The notes below the pieces were generated by a model, which was given only the letters and a program-made list of their open reading frames with translations, ran no database searches and was not told the origin of the DNA. 64,000 nt of DNA from Akkermansia sp. Lineage in GTDB: Bacteria; Verrucomicrobiota; Verrucomicrobiia; Verrucomicrobiales; Akkermansiaceae. Both the position numbers and the translations under genes were made by a program. The stretch lies in the NCBI RefSeq assembly GCF_020860705.1, contig NZ_JAJBTT010000001.1:62001-126000 (forward strand). The letters are read 5' to 3'. Below are positions 1 through 9,188 of this stretch, piece by piece; the stretch's first letter is position 1, and the number at the start of each line of letters is the position of its first letter.

Positions 1-1206
1 GGCAAAGGTTTTAGCGGAATTAATCCCCTTCTTTTCCGGCAAAGGGCTGAAATTGATAAATCCATCGCTGACAATCAGGCAATCCCAGGCCCCGGAACGA
101 GCGTTCAGCTTTTCCCGGAGAATACTCCAGTCACAAGTGGCGCCGTCATAGTCCAGAGCCAGCAGTTCGCGGGCCAGTTCATCCAGATTGTCCGGAGTCA
201 CCTCGAATGTTTTTGACGGCATGATCCGGTCCCGGAAGACAGTCAGATTGATTCGGATTTGCTGCCCCTGCGTTCTGCCGCAGGCAAGATACCGTTTCAG
301 AAAATCCAGAAATTTCGGAACATCCGCTTCTTTCATGGAACCGGAAGCGTCCCAAACCAGCTCCATCGTGGGCGCGGCTTCCACGCCGCTCTTCCTGTCT
401 GCCCGCACAGGCCGGGGAATAATCACGGCGGCATAGTCCCTCCCGTCAAAAGACTCCACAAATACCTTCGCTTTCCCTGCCTCTTTTCCCTGCGCACGCG
501 GCAGGGAGATGAACAGGTCTTCCGTCAGAGACAGGCCGTTCCACTCCTTCTCCGCCAGGAAGGCGCTGCGCCAGTCCTTGAATTCCACATTGTCCAGAGG
601 CGAAGAGACGATGACGGGCTTCCGGCCGCTGAATACTTCCACCCTCAGCTTGAAGGAATCCAGCCTTTCCTTGAAATTCATCGGAAGCTGCAGGGATGGA
701 ACCCCGGAGGAATCTATGGGAAGTACAGTGGAATAACGCAACCGTACGGTGCGCGTGCCTCCGGCGGGAATGGGATATACGCGCGTCTTGAACATGTTGC
801 CGCCGGACCATTCCACCAGACCGGGATCAACCTGCTGGCGCACTTCCTCTTCAAACGCCACGCGCGCCTTCTGCCTGGGCACGGGAACGCCGTCCACCAT
901 GCGGCCGTTAATGTCCAGCGCATACCCCTGTACGGTGGCTCCGGCGGGAAGCGGATACGTCAAATCCCCTTCCATCACACGTGTGTTGGGATTGTGGAAG
1001 ACAAGCGTCACTTCCGTTTCCGACAGAAAATCCATCACCCGGGAGTTGATTTCCGCCCGGGAAATGGAAACGGGACGCTCCCCCCCCCGGCATTCCACCT
1101 TCATGGAGGGAGGTGGAAGAACGGGGGAACGTAACGAAGCCGTTTGGCCCAGCGAAATACAGCAGCCAAGAATGCACAGGCAAAAAGAAGATAAAAAATT
1201 CATCAT
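1..1206 (-). CDS. VIT and von Willebrand A domain secreted protein, C-terminus cut by window edge
   Basis: The frame stays open from ATG 1206 (or 1203) down to base 1, giving 402 visible codons. Residues 1-22 form a hydrophobic signal peptide. Residues about 35-150 match the vault/inter-alpha-trypsin (VIT) pattern, with conserved stretches such as [19 protein letters not shown], ending in the arginine-rich RTVRLRYST strand. From about residue 280 a von Willebrand A domain begins with the MIDAS motif D-A-S-G-S-M, a metal-binding site. VIT-vWA proteins in bacteria are exported or membrane-attached and probably mediate adhesion or protein binding, but their substrates are mostly unknown. The sequence just before the start is CCTCCTCCT, not a Shine-Dalgarno site. 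The C-terminus, including any membrane anchor, lies outside the window. Confidence 0.8.
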   Translation of the reverse strand, partial: MMNFLSSFCLCILGCCISLGQTASLRSPVLPPPSMKVECRGGERPVSISRAEINSRVMDFLSETEVTLVFHNPNTRVMEGDLTYPLPAGATVQGYALDINGRMVDGVPVPRQKARVAFEEEVRQQVDPGLVEWSGGNMFKTRVYPIPAGGTRTVRLRYSTVLPIDSSGVPSLQLPMNFKERLDSFKLRVEVFSGRKPVIVSSPLDNVEFKDWRSAFLAEKEWNGLSLTEDLFISLPRAQGKEAGKAKVFVESFDGRDYAAVIIPRPVRADRKSGVEAAPTMELVWDASGSMKEADVPKFLDFLKRYLACGRTQGQQIRINLTVFRDRIMPSKTFEVTPDNLDELARELLALDYDGATCDWSILREKLNARSGAWDCLIVSDGFINFSPLPEKKGINSAKTFA

Positions 1207-1369
1207 AGGAGGAGGGGGAGGGGTGGGTGACAGGAAAAACAGGCTTTTCCCATCCCTCTCTTCCTACCATAAGGAAAAGTCCGTGGCAAACTATTTGTTA
1301 TCAACGACCTTTCCGTTATTGAATTCAAAGGACTACCCCTCCGGAGAGCAAGGAAGCCGCCCCTCTTCT

Positions 1370-2665
1370 TCAAAAGTGAAACCTGACAGCGGCAAACCAT
1401 GTCCAGCCGCTGAAGCACCTGGCACCTTCCGGCGCCCCGCCGGTCGTCGTATATTCCCCGCCCGCCATCAGCTTCAGCATGTCCGGATCTTCCGGGAAAA
1501 AGTAATAATTCAGGCCCATGTAAAAGGAGTTCATCGTGCTGACCCATTTGGGATACGTGGTCACCGCAGGAACATAACGGGCGTACATTTTCACGGCGTC
1601 CCTGCCATGGGAAAGCTGGTAGCGGAATACTCCTTCCCAATGGGGAGAAAACCTGTAGGAAGGCAGTACTACCAGGCCGCCAACATTCTCTCCCAAGGCG
1701 TTTCCTACTACATTGAACCCGGCCATGAGTTCCGTTACCATGGAAAATTTCCCCCGGGACATAACCCAGTCCACTGCCGCCACATCCCGGGCTCCCAACC
1801 CGGAGTAATAGGAATCCTCCGGCAGGGGGCGCCCCGCGTAATGAGTGAAATTATGAGCATACGTCAGCCAGACGCGGCTTTTCTCTCCCGGCAGAAAGCC
1901 GCGGGCGTCCAAGTCAACGGACGCCTTGGCAAAAGCGCTGTCCTCCGTGTTAAACCTGATTTCATGGGCCAGGCTGCTGCTGGTGTCATTCAGAAAAACG
2001 GACGCCTCCCACCCCACGGGCACATCCTGCCGCGGATTTTCCAGGACGACTCCCCAGTTGGAAATAGTACCCAGCTGATTGACCAGGTCAGACCGTTCCA
2101 GCGTTTTGATTTCACTGGCCGTCTCACGGAATTCCGTAGTCATCTTTGTAGTGATTTTCCCGGCGCGCACGAAGAAGGAGGGATTGACCTTGTATTTCAG
2201 ATAAAGTTCAAAAATGCTCCAGTCCGTTTTCGTCCTGCGCCAGCGGCCATTTTCCACCTTGTACATGCCGTCCAGCTCTCCCATGTTCGTCAAACTGTGC
2301 AGCGTCAGGCGGTTCTTGAAGAAAATGGCCTCAAAGCCCACCTGGAGACGCCGCCATTCGTCCTCACGGCCATGCGACCCCTTCCGGAATTGATTGGCTC
2401 CGGAGGGGGAAACCCAGGCCCCCTGGTATTGCCCCGTCAACAGCAATTTGAACTGGTTCAGGAATTCCGCATCCTTGTTTTTGTAGAGATAGGGCATCTC
2501 CTTCAGGCGGGAGTACAAGCCGTCTTCCGCCGGATGGGAAGGAGCTGGTTTGGAAGCTCCGGGACCTGCCGGACCGGACGCCTTCCATGCCGAACCTTCC
2601 GCCCGCGCAAAGTCCTGCCCCCAAACCAGGACTACCAGAAGAAAACAGAGAATACGGGCTGACAT
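1370..2665 (-). CDS. Phosphate-selective porin (OprO/OprP type) family protein
   Basis: A 431-residue outer-membrane beta-barrel protein with a signal peptide (residues 1-22, ending near FARAEG). The body has alternating amphipathic strands rich in aromatic and charged residues, and the chain ends R-F-H-F with the terminal phenylalanine typical of BamA-inserted barrels. Segments such as [19 protein letters not shown] followed by a lysine/threonine turn resemble the OprP/OprO family of anion and phosphate channels. It lies 87 bp downstream of ppk1 on the same strand, so phosphate or polyphosphate uptake is a reasonable inference. The family also includes channels for other anions, so specificity is not shown. 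Confidence 0.75.
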   Translation of the reverse strand: MSARILCFLLVVLVWGQDFARAEGSAWKASGPAGPGASKPAPSHPAEDGLYSRLKEMPYLYKNKDAEFLNQFKLLLTGQYQGAWVSPSGANQFRKGSHGREDEWRRLQVGFEAIFFKNRLTLHSLTNMGELDGMYKVENGRWRRTKTDWSIFELYLKYKVNPSFFVRAGKITTKMTTEFRETASEIKTLERSDLVNQLGTISNWGVVLENPRQDVPVGWEASVFLNDTSSSLAHEIRFNTEDSAFAKASVDLDARGFLPGEKSRVWLTYAHNFTHYAGRPLPEDSYYSGLGARDVAAVDWVMSRGKFSMVTELMAGFNVVGNALGENVGGLVVLPSYRFSPHWEGVFRYQLSHGRDAVKMYARYVPAVTTYPKWVSTMNSFYMGLNYYFFPEDPDMLKLMAGGEYTTTGGAPEGARCFSGWTWFAAVRFHF

Positions 2666-2752
2666 ATCCCATGAAGAGACACGTTTCGCTTGCGCTTCCG
2701 TTGAAGGGATGCCGGAGGATGCCGCGCATCCCGTGCGACGCTCCGGACCGGG

Positions 2753-4840
2753 TTAATGCGGCGTGTGAGGCTCCAGCATCTGCTGGCGTTCCCGTTCCTT
2801 GTCCTTGGCCAGGCGGCGCGCCTCCTTGGTCAGGTACTGCTGCAGACGGAAAGCCTTCTGTCCCTTTTTGCGCACCACATGCTGGGAAGTGCCGTCCGGG
2901 AGAATCGTGCACGCCTGCACGTTGTCCTTGAAACAGGCGTCCAGGATGGACTTGAGGCGGCGCGCCAGTTTTCCATTGGTTACGGGCACCATGAGCTCCA
3001 CCCTTTTGTCCAGGTTGCGGGTCATCCAGTCCGCGCTGGCAATAAAGAGCTGGTGGTTGCCGCCATGGTGGAAGAAAAAGATGCGGGCATGTTCCAGATA
3101 GCGGTCCACAATGCTCACCACGCGGATAACCTTGCCGTTGGGCCGCGGGCCCGTCTTCAGGCAGCAGATGCCGCGAACATTCAGCTCAATGTCCACTCCG
3201 GCGTCTGCGGCCCTGTACAGGGCATCAATAATTTCCACATCCTGAAGACTGTTCATCTTGGCGGAGATGCGGGCGGGTTCCCCCTGCCTGGCACGTTCAG
3301 CCTCTCCTTCAATGAGTTCAATGAGACGCGCCTTCATCAGCGCCGGGGAGGGATACAGCTTGCGGAAACGCATGAGCTTGGTGCGCCCCGTCACGGAGTT
3401 AAAGAACTGGGAGGCGTCCGCCCCCAGCTGCTCGTCACAGGTGAGGTAGGAAATATCCGTGTAAATCTTGGCGGTGGTTTCATTGTAATTCCCCGTGCCG
3501 AAATGGCAGTAACGCCGCAGCATGCCCTGCTCCCGGCGCACGACCAGGCAGATTTTGGCATGGGTCTTCAGTCCCTTGACGCCATAAACCACCTGCACGC
3601 CGGAACGCTGCAATTCCTCCGCCTTTTCCAGATTGCGCGCTTCATCAAACCGGGCTTTCAATTCCACCAGTGCCGTCACCTGCTTGCCGCTTTCCGCAGC
3701 CTTTTTCAGGGCGGCCACGATGCGGGAGTTTTTGGCGGTGCGGTACAGCACCTGCTTGATGGCAATGACGTTCGGGTCTTCCGCGGCTTCCTCCACCAGG
3801 CGCAGGACGGGCTCAAAGCTTTCATAGGGATGGTTGAGCAGAATGTCCCCATTGGCCATGTTTTCAAAGATGCTGACGGCAGGGTCCACGGAAGGGGACG
3901 GCTGCGGGGACCACTGCTCCACTTTAAGCTGGTCATTGCCGGGGGCAAAGGCCATTTCCATGAAGTCGGAGAGCATCAGAGGGCCCTTGAGGTCATAGGT
4001 CTCCTCCTTTCCTGCGCCGACGATCTGCATGATCCGGTCATGGAGGGGGGCGGGAGCGGAGGATTCTATTTCCAGCCTCACGCATTCGGAGAATTTGCGG
4101 GCCACCAGCACTTCTTCCATTTCATCCGCCAGATCCAGGGCGTCTTCCTCCTGCACGGCAATGTCTCCATTGCGCGTAACACGGAACACCGCCGCGGAAA
4201 GAACGGTTTCTCCGGGAAAAACGGTGCCTACGCACTCCCGGACCAAATCTTCCAGCATCACGTAGCGTTCCGTTTCCGCGGAAGGAACGGGCACACGCCG
4301 CGGCAGGCCGTCCGGCAGGGCCACCACGCTGACGCGGCTTTCTCCGGTTTCATTGTCCCGCAGTTCCACGCCCATGAGCAGCTTCAGGGACGGGAGCGCG
4401 GGGGCCTCCGGAGCATCCATGTCCAGCGGCGTCAGCAGCGGGAAGATCTGGTTGTTGAAGTATTGTTCCAGCGTCAGCTTCTGGGAGGTGCTGAGGTCTT
4501 CCAGAGCCAGGGGATTGATTCCGTTGATTTCCATCCACGGCAGGATTTCCTCATGAAAAAGGCGGTACTGGTCCTCAATCATGCGGCCCACGCGGGAGCG
4601 GATGCTCTTCAGCTGGCGGGTGGGGGTCAATCCGGAAATATCCTTCACGCGGGAACCGGAATGCCGCAGCATTTGCAGCCCCCCTACGCGCACCATGAAA
4701 AACTCGTCCAGGTTGGAAGCGGTGATAGCCAGGAATTTCAAGCGTTCCAGCAGCGGAAGATCCGTTCTTACGGCCTGGTCCAGCACTCGCTGGTTGAATT
4801 CCAGCCAGGAAAGTTCTCTATTGATATATTCGTTCGACAT
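2753..4840 (-). CDS. ppk1: Polyphosphate kinase 1
   Basis: A 695-residue enzyme of standard family length that reversibly transfers the terminal phosphate of ATP to polyphosphate. The N-terminus has the diagnostic N-R-E-L-S-W-L-E-F-N-Q-R-V-L. The phospholipase-D-like half contains the H-A-K-I-C-L segment, whose histidine corresponds to the autophosphorylated residue, then RYCHFGTGNYNETTAKIYTD, and a second H-A-R-I-F segment followed by IASADWMTRNLDKRVE. No key motif is missing. Its start is 35 bp after the stop of the ppx-like gene and the porin follows it, so the three probably form one operon for phosphate storage. The long open frame on the opposite strand is a codon-bias shadow. Confidence 0.96.
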   Translation of the reverse strand: MSNEYINRELSWLEFNQRVLDQAVRTDLPLLERLKFLAITASNLDEFFMVRVGGLQMLRHSGSRVKDISGLTPTRQLKSIRSRVGRMIEDQYRLFHEEILPWMEINGINPLALEDLSTSQKLTLEQYFNNQIFPLLTPLDMDAPEAPALPSLKLLMGVELRDNETGESRVSVVALPDGLPRRVPVPSAETERYVMLEDLVRECVGTVFPGETVLSAAVFRVTRNGDIAVQEEDALDLADEMEEVLVARKFSECVRLEIESSAPAPLHDRIMQIVGAGKEETYDLKGPLMLSDFMEMAFAPGNDQLKVEQWSPQPSPSVDPAVSIFENMANGDILLNHPYESFEPVLRLVEEAAEDPNVIAIKQVLYRTAKNSRIVAALKKAAESGKQVTALVELKARFDEARNLEKAEELQRSGVQVVYGVKGLKTHAKICLVVRREQGMLRRYCHFGTGNYNETTAKIYTDISYLTCDEQLGADASQFFNSVTGRTKLMRFRKLYPSPALMKARLIELIEGEAERARQGEPARISAKMNSLQDVEIIDALYRAADAGVDIELNVRGICCLKTGPRPNGKVIRVVSIVDRYLEHARIFFFHHGGNHQLFIASADWMTRNLDKRVELMVPVTNGKLARRLKSILDACFKDNVQACTILPDGTSQHVVRKKGQKAFRLQQYLTKEARRLAKDKERERQQMLEPHTPH

Positions 4841-4875
4841 GGAGAAAATAAAGGATGAGAGTTTTTTGAATCAGC

Positions 4876-6438
4876 CTACCGCTGGGGCACCAGCACGACG
4901 TCATAACCGAAGATGTCCGCAAACAGGTCGCCTTTCAGCCGCAGGGCCAGGTCTTCCACGGCGGTTTCCCGCACGCCCTGAAGCTCCAGCTCAAGCACGC
5001 GCCCGTGAATGTGCGCCCTGACGCCGTTCACGCGCTGGGCATGGCCGCGCTCCAGGGCATCCGCCACGCGGAGAATGGAAGCCATCTTGGCCACGCGCAT
5101 GCGGTCCGTCAGTTCCAGCTCCCCGTACATGGGGTCGGAATTGGCGGGCACCTCATGCCGGTGGTAGCGGGCCAGCAGGGCAATGGTTTCCACGTCGTCC
5201 CGGGAAAGGCCGAAGATTTCACTGTTCAGGATGATGTACTGGGAATGGAGCTGGTGATCCTGCTGGCTGATGAAAGACCCCACCTCATGCAGGATGGAGG
5301 CCACCTCCAGCAGCAGCCGGTCATGCTCGGAAAGACGGTGCAGGTCCTGGAGCTGGTCAAACATTTCCATGCAGAGGCGCGCCACATGCTCGCGGTGCCC
5401 CTTGTCCGCCTGGTACCTGTCCGCCAGGATGCCGGCGAAGTGGAGCACTTCCGCTTCCAGGTCTCCCGGGTGCTGCTCCGCCCGGATCAGGCTGCTTGAA
5501 AATTCCTCGTCATAGCCGCTTCCGGGAATGATCACGTCATTCAGATTCAGGCTGCGGGCAATCATCTCCGTCATCAGCACGGCGGGCAGCAGGGAATCCA
5601 CCCCCGCAAAGTCCGCCCCGTAAACGTTCATGCGCTGTTCCAGGGTGGTGCGGGACATCCGTTCCGCTTCCGCCACCAGGGCGGAGCACGCCACCTTGCC
5701 TTCCGGCGTCGGATCCAGGCGTTCCCGGAGCTGCTGCATTTCCTGTCCAATGACAATGAGGCCTTCCAGACCCTTCACGCCTCCGTAATCCAGGCAAATC
5801 TGGTCCACCTGCCCGCGCATGTGTTCCCGCAGCAGGGAAAGTTCCGCCACATCGTCCCCGTATTCAATTTCCCCGACGGCTTCACCCGTGCGGTGCGTCC
5901 CCAGCCGGTAGCAGGAATAGCGCACGATGCGCCCCTTCTGGAACAGGAGCACGCGGGTATTGCCCGGCCCCGTATGGACCACGAGCACTTTCTTCTTGTT
6001 GAAGCCGGGGTACTGAGCCAGCGTTTCCTGCACCTTCACGTAAATAAGGCGCGTCATCTTGCCGTCATCAATGCGGCGCCCCCGCAGGCCGTGGGCCACA
6101 TGCATGCGGTTGACGAACACGTCTACGTTGTCCGCCTCGGAAATGATGTTGGAAATCATGAACCGGACGGAGAGCCTGCTGCCGGTCCCGTATTCCTTGA
6201 GAATTTCCAGATAGTCGCCGATGATCTGCACGCAGCGGTCCATGGTATGCCGGGAAATACGGCGGAAACGGAAAATATCCCGCGCCATGGGCACGGGCTG
6301 CTGGAGAAAATCCAGCAGCCGGATCCTGTCCTGAACCACCTCAGCCACCATCAGGCTCATGGAGCTCGGCCCCAGGTAGATCACCGCCTGCGTTGATAAT
6401 TCCGAATCGTGAACCTGCTCGCCTTGAGTCATTGCCAT
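4876..6438 (-). CDS. Ppx/GppA-like protein with C-terminal HD domain, active site degenerate
   Basis: From ATG 6438 the product is 520 residues: an N-terminal actin/HSP70-like Ppx/GppA fold (about 17-320) and a C-terminal HD-type helical domain (about 330-500) containing ILHEVGSFI and LLARYHRHE. The frame runs upstream to 6933, but homology starts at 6438 or 6432. Exopolyphosphatases normally carry an Asp in the first phosphate loop, a catalytic Glu in an EEAR-type motif, and D-I-G-G-G-S. Here the equivalents read Y-L-G-P-S-S (from Tyr21), K-M-T-R-L (127-131) and H-T-G-P-G-N-T (155-161). All acidic ligands are gone, so hydrolysis is doubtful and a regulatory or ligand-sensing role is more likely. 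A candidate promoter lies at 6517-6545. Confidence 0.8.
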   Translation of the reverse strand: MAMTQGEQVHDSELSTQAVIYLGPSSMSLMVAEVVQDRIRLLDFLQQPVPMARDIFRFRRISRHTMDRCVQIIGDYLEILKEYGTGSRLSVRFMISNIISEADNVDVFVNRMHVAHGLRGRRIDDGKMTRLIYVKVQETLAQYPGFNKKKVLVVHTGPGNTRVLLFQKGRIVRYSCYRLGTHRTGEAVGEIEYGDDVAELSLLREHMRGQVDQICLDYGGVKGLEGLIVIGQEMQQLRERLDPTPEGKVACSALVAEAERMSRTTLEQRMNVYGADFAGVDSLLPAVLMTEMIARSLNLNDVIIPGSGYDEEFSSSLIRAEQHPGDLEAEVLHFAGILADRYQADKGHREHVARLCMEMFDQLQDLHRLSEHDRLLLEVASILHEVGSFISQQDHQLHSQYIILNSEIFGLSRDDVETIALLARYHRHEVPANSDPMYGELELTDRMRVAKMASILRVADALERGHAQRVNGVRAHIHGRVLELELQGVRETAVEDLALRLKGDLFADIFGYDVVLVPQR

Positions 6439-6516
6439 ACCATGTATTGTTTCCCAGCCGTGGGGCAAGAATGGCAGCGTGACAAAAACGCCAAACCACC
6501 CATTCCCGCAAGGGGT

Positions 6517-6545
6517 AGAATAAGGAATTTGCCTTTTGACAGCAA
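6517..6545 (-). promoter_or_regulatory. Candidate promoter of the ppx-like/ppk1/porin cluster
   Basis: On the minus strand, TTGCTG (6545-6540) and TATTCT (6522-6517) are separated by 17 bp. This is a moderate sigma70-type match, about 80 bp upstream of the ppx-like start. It lies between the acyltransferase stop and the cluster, so an independent start here makes sense. Confidence 0.4.
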
Positions 6546-6596
6546 GAGAGAAGCGCGGCTCCTTTTCCGGTCCGGCGGAACGGTCTTGCAGAACGG

Positions 6597-7676
6597 CTAT
6601 TTCCGGTAAGCTCCCAGCAAGGGAACCAGGCGGGGGGCGAACCGCTTCATGCAGAAAAAGAGTCCTGCCAGCACGGAAAAGATAACGGGCACCAGGCAAA
6701 GCCAGAAGACGTCCCAGGCCACTCCCTTCCATGTAATCCAGCCGCTTTCCCGCAGCAGGATGATGACAATGTAGTGCGTTCCGAAGATGAAGAAGCACGC
6801 CGGGGCCAGTCCCGCCAGCCATTTGGCCGCTCGCGGAAACCATTCCGTAAACAGAATGGCCAGGGACATCAGTCCCAGCATGCCCAGCGCAATGAGCATG
6901 GAGTTGTGCTGCTCCCGGTGGCCCACCAGCCACCAGGTAAGAGCCAGCGTGGCAAGAAGGAACGGGACCGCATACCGGTGCACGGCTTCCGTCAGGAACG
7001 GGAGCGAATACCGGGAAATGTACATGCCCAGCAGGAAAAACCCCAGGCTGTTGGCAATGGGATAGTCATGATCCGCCAAGTCCAGCGCAAAGTAGTTCAG
7101 GGAAAGCATGATGAGCCCCACCCAGAGCAGGTAGTTCCCCAGCCGGTACAGGAGGGGGGCCACGGCGGTATAAATGATGATATCCCGCAGGAACCACATG
7201 GGAGCGTCCACCGGGTGCCCGGCAATACCCAGGCAGCGTCCGAATGCCGCAAGAGCGGGCCAGAAGCCGCTGCCGGCTTCCCCCTTCAGCCATGCATACA
7301 TGGGCTGGTAGGATGCGTAATATTCATGAAGGGGAGACCACCCGATCAGGACGGCGGCCATCAGGCACCACACCAGGTACGGCCGGAAAAGGAACCAGCT
7401 GCGCTTCCACAGGAACAGGCTCCCCCCGTCCAATGGACCGAAGGCACCGCGCCCTACAAAATAACCAGCCACCAGCAGGAAAAAGGGCGTGCGGGCCGCC
7501 AGGAATTCCGCCCATATCCACCGGTACAGCTCCGCCGAATAAAAAGCCATGTGGTTCGCAATGATCAGGATGCAGGCGATCACGCGGGCTACATCCACCC
7601 ACACCATCCGGCGGGTGGCCGTCTTTTCCAGAATTACGGGCTCGGGAATAGGGGCGGCAGTCTGCGTCATTCCCAT
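6597..7676 (-). CDS. Acyltransferase family 3 membrane protein
   Basis: A 359-residue polytopic inner-membrane protein of the acyltransferase-3 (OafA/YrhL-like) family, which transfers acyl groups from the cytoplasm to sugars or lipids on the periplasmic face. The diagnostic N-terminal segment reads VDVARVIACILIIANHMAFY, followed by R-T-P-F-F-L-L-V-A-G-Y. About ten hydrophobic helices follow, with family-typical short loops and a lysine/arginine-rich tail. It starts 12 bp after the map stop, so it appears to be the last gene of the ribosomal-protein/secY operon, a position usually held by infA or rpmJ. The acceptor cannot be predicted; a surface glycan or peptidoglycan is possible. Confidence 0.8.
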   Translation of the reverse strand: MGMTQTAAPIPEPVILEKTATRRMVWVDVARVIACILIIANHMAFYSAELYRWIWAEFLAARTPFFLLVAGYFVGRGAFGPLDGGSLFLWKRSWFLFRPYLVWCLMAAVLIGWSPLHEYYASYQPMYAWLKGEAGSGFWPALAAFGRCLGIAGHPVDAPMWFLRDIIIYTAVAPLLYRLGNYLLWVGLIMLSLNYFALDLADHDYPIANSLGFFLLGMYISRYSLPFLTEAVHRYAVPFLLATLALTWWLVGHREQHNSMLIALGMLGLMSLAILFTEWFPRAAKWLAGLAPACFFIFGTHYIVIILLRESGWITWKGVAWDVFWLCLVPVIFSVLAGLFFCMKRFAPRLVPLLGAYRK

Positions 7677-7688
7677 ATGGGGCTGGAA

Positions 7689-8486
7689 TTACAAAGGAGC
7701 GATTCCGAGCTGCTCCGGCAGCGCAATGCGCGGGCGCTCCGTCACAATCAGGGGAGCTCCGTCCGTGACAATGACCGTATGCTCAAAGTGCGCGGAGGGC
7801 TTGCCGTCCGCCGTGATGACCGTCCAGCCGTCATCCAGAATTTTAACGGAAGGCCTCCCGGCATTCACCATCGGCTCAATGGCCAGAGCCATGCCCTTTT
7901 TCAGGCGCGGAAGCTTGTAATGGGGGCGGTAATTGGGAATCTGGGGTTCTTCATGCAGATGGCGGCCTATGCCGTGCCCTACAAAGTCCCTGACGACAGT
8001 ATACCCGCGGGGGCGCACAAAGCCTTCTACAGCCGCGCAAACATCCGCCAGCGGAACGCCCGGCCTCACCAGTTCAATGGCGCGGAACAGGGATTCCTCC
8101 GTCACGGCCAGCAGCCGCAGCTTTTCAGTATCCACCATGCCTACCGGCACGGTCATGGCGTTGTCTCCATACCAGCCGTCCACAATGGCGCCCACGTCCA
8201 GGCTCACAATATCCCCGTTCTGAATGCGGCGGGGGCCAGCGCTGCCATGCACTACTTCCTCATTGATGGAAATGCACAGCTGGCCCGGAAACCCTCGGTA
8301 CTGGTAAAACGCATTGCCTACCTTGTGCTTTTTAAAAATTTCACGCGCAATGTCGTCTATCTCCCGCGTGGTGCGGCCCGCCTGGACCTCGGCCCCGATC
8401 TCCATCAAGATTTCCGCCGTTACAGCTCCGGCCTTCTGCATCTTGGCAACTTCGCCGGGAGACTTGATGTAGATTCGTTCTGCCAT
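7689..8486 (-). CDS. map: Methionine aminopeptidase, type I
   Basis: A 265-residue cytoplasmic metalloenzyme that removes the initiator methionine from nascent proteins. I choose ATG 8486, giving M-A-E-R-I-Y-I-K-S-P-G-E-V as in the family; the longer frame to 8537 would run into adk. Metal ligands and neighbours are visible: CISINEEVVHG, the Asp in SLDVGAIVDGWYGDNA, the second His in FVGHGIGRHLHEEPQIPNY, the Glu in LAIEPMV, and the final Glu in HFEHTVIVT. It starts 13 bp after the adk stop, the classic secY-adk-map order, and probably shares that transcript. Confidence 0.95.
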   Translation of the reverse strand: MAERIYIKSPGEVAKMQKAGAVTAEILMEIGAEVQAGRTTREIDDIAREIFKKHKVGNAFYQYRGFPGQLCISINEEVVHGSAGPRRIQNGDIVSLDVGAIVDGWYGDNAMTVPVGMVDTEKLRLLAVTEESLFRAIELVRPGVPLADVCAAVEGFVRPRGYTVVRDFVGHGIGRHLHEEPQIPNYRPHYKLPRLKKGMALAIEPMVNAGRPSVKILDDGWTVITADGKPSAHFEHTVIVTDGAPLIVTERPRIALPEQLGIAPL

Positions 8487-8499
8487 GGGATTCGCTTTT

Positions 8500-9150
8500 C
8501 TATTGCCGGTATTCTTCCAGCCTGCGGACCAGATCATGGAAAACCTCGGAAGGTTCCCGTTCCTCAGTCACCGTCATTTTAACTACCAGGCCGCGGGCTT
8601 CGTAGTATCTGGCTACGGGCAGCGTCATGGCTTCAAAGTCTTTCCAGCGGCGCGCAAAGGCTTCCACATTGTCATCCTTGCGGGAGACCATCTTGCCTCC
8701 GCACTTGGAGCATACCTCCTCCGGGGTCTGCACCACATAACCGCACGTGGAACATTCCCGGCGGCGCAGGATGCGCTGTTCGATAAGTTCCCTGGCTACG
8801 TCCATCCAGACGACGACGTCCACGGACATTCCACGCTGGTTCAGAAAATGGTCCAGGGCTTCCGCCTGCGCAACCGTGCGGGGATAACCGTCCAGCAACC
8901 ACGCATCGTTGTCCCTTTCCAAAAGCCATCCGCGCACCATGTCATTGACGATCTCGTCCGGTACCAGCATGGCCTTGTCCATATAGCCCAGGGCCTTGCG
9001 TCCCAATTCCGTGCAGGATTCGATTTCCCGCCTCAGCAGGGATCCCGTGCTCAGGGAGTTCAGGTTGAAAGTATCAGCCAGAAACCGGCCCTGAGTTCCT
9101 TTGCCAGATGCGGGAGCCCCAACCAGAATGAAATGCTTGAGATCCTTCAT
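8500..9150 (-). CDS. adk: Adenylate kinase with zinc-binding lid
   Basis: A 216-residue enzyme interconverting AMP plus ATP and two ADP. The start at 9150 gives M-K-D-L-K-H-F-I-L-V-G-A-P-A-S-G-K-G-T-Q-G, whose P-loop sits at the expected distance from the N-terminus; the longer frame to 9249 overlaps secY. Other landmarks are LLRREI, the DGYPRT motif, and a lid with four cysteines (C-S-T-C then C-S-K-C) spaced as in zinc-binding adenylate kinases. It begins 38 bp after the secY stop and ends 13 bp before map. Confidence 0.95.
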   Translation of the reverse strand: MKDLKHFILVGAPASGKGTQGRFLADTFNLNSLSTGSLLRREIESCTELGRKALGYMDKAMLVPDEIVNDMVRGWLLERDNDAWLLDGYPRTVAQAEALDHFLNQRGMSVDVVVWMDVARELIEQRILRRRECSTCGYVVQTPEEVCSKCGGKMVSRKDDNVEAFARRWKDFEAMTLPVARYYEARGLVVKMTVTEEREPSEVFHDLVRRLEEYRQ

Positions 9151-9188
9151 GTCTTTACTTTCCAACGTAGGGGGGATGAGGAACTTCC

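Noticed and set aside
749..2662. 637-codon plus-strand frame over the VIT gene and the porin
   Set aside because: Low-complexity translation, spans two clear minus-strand genes.
2756..4858. 700-codon open frame antisense to ppk1
   Set aside because: Shadow of GC-rich codon use; no family motif, no signal peptide, and Ppk1 on the other strand is complete.
6774..8582. 602-codon plus-strand frame antisense to the acyltransferase and map
   Set aside because: No domain, and both opposing genes are recognisable.
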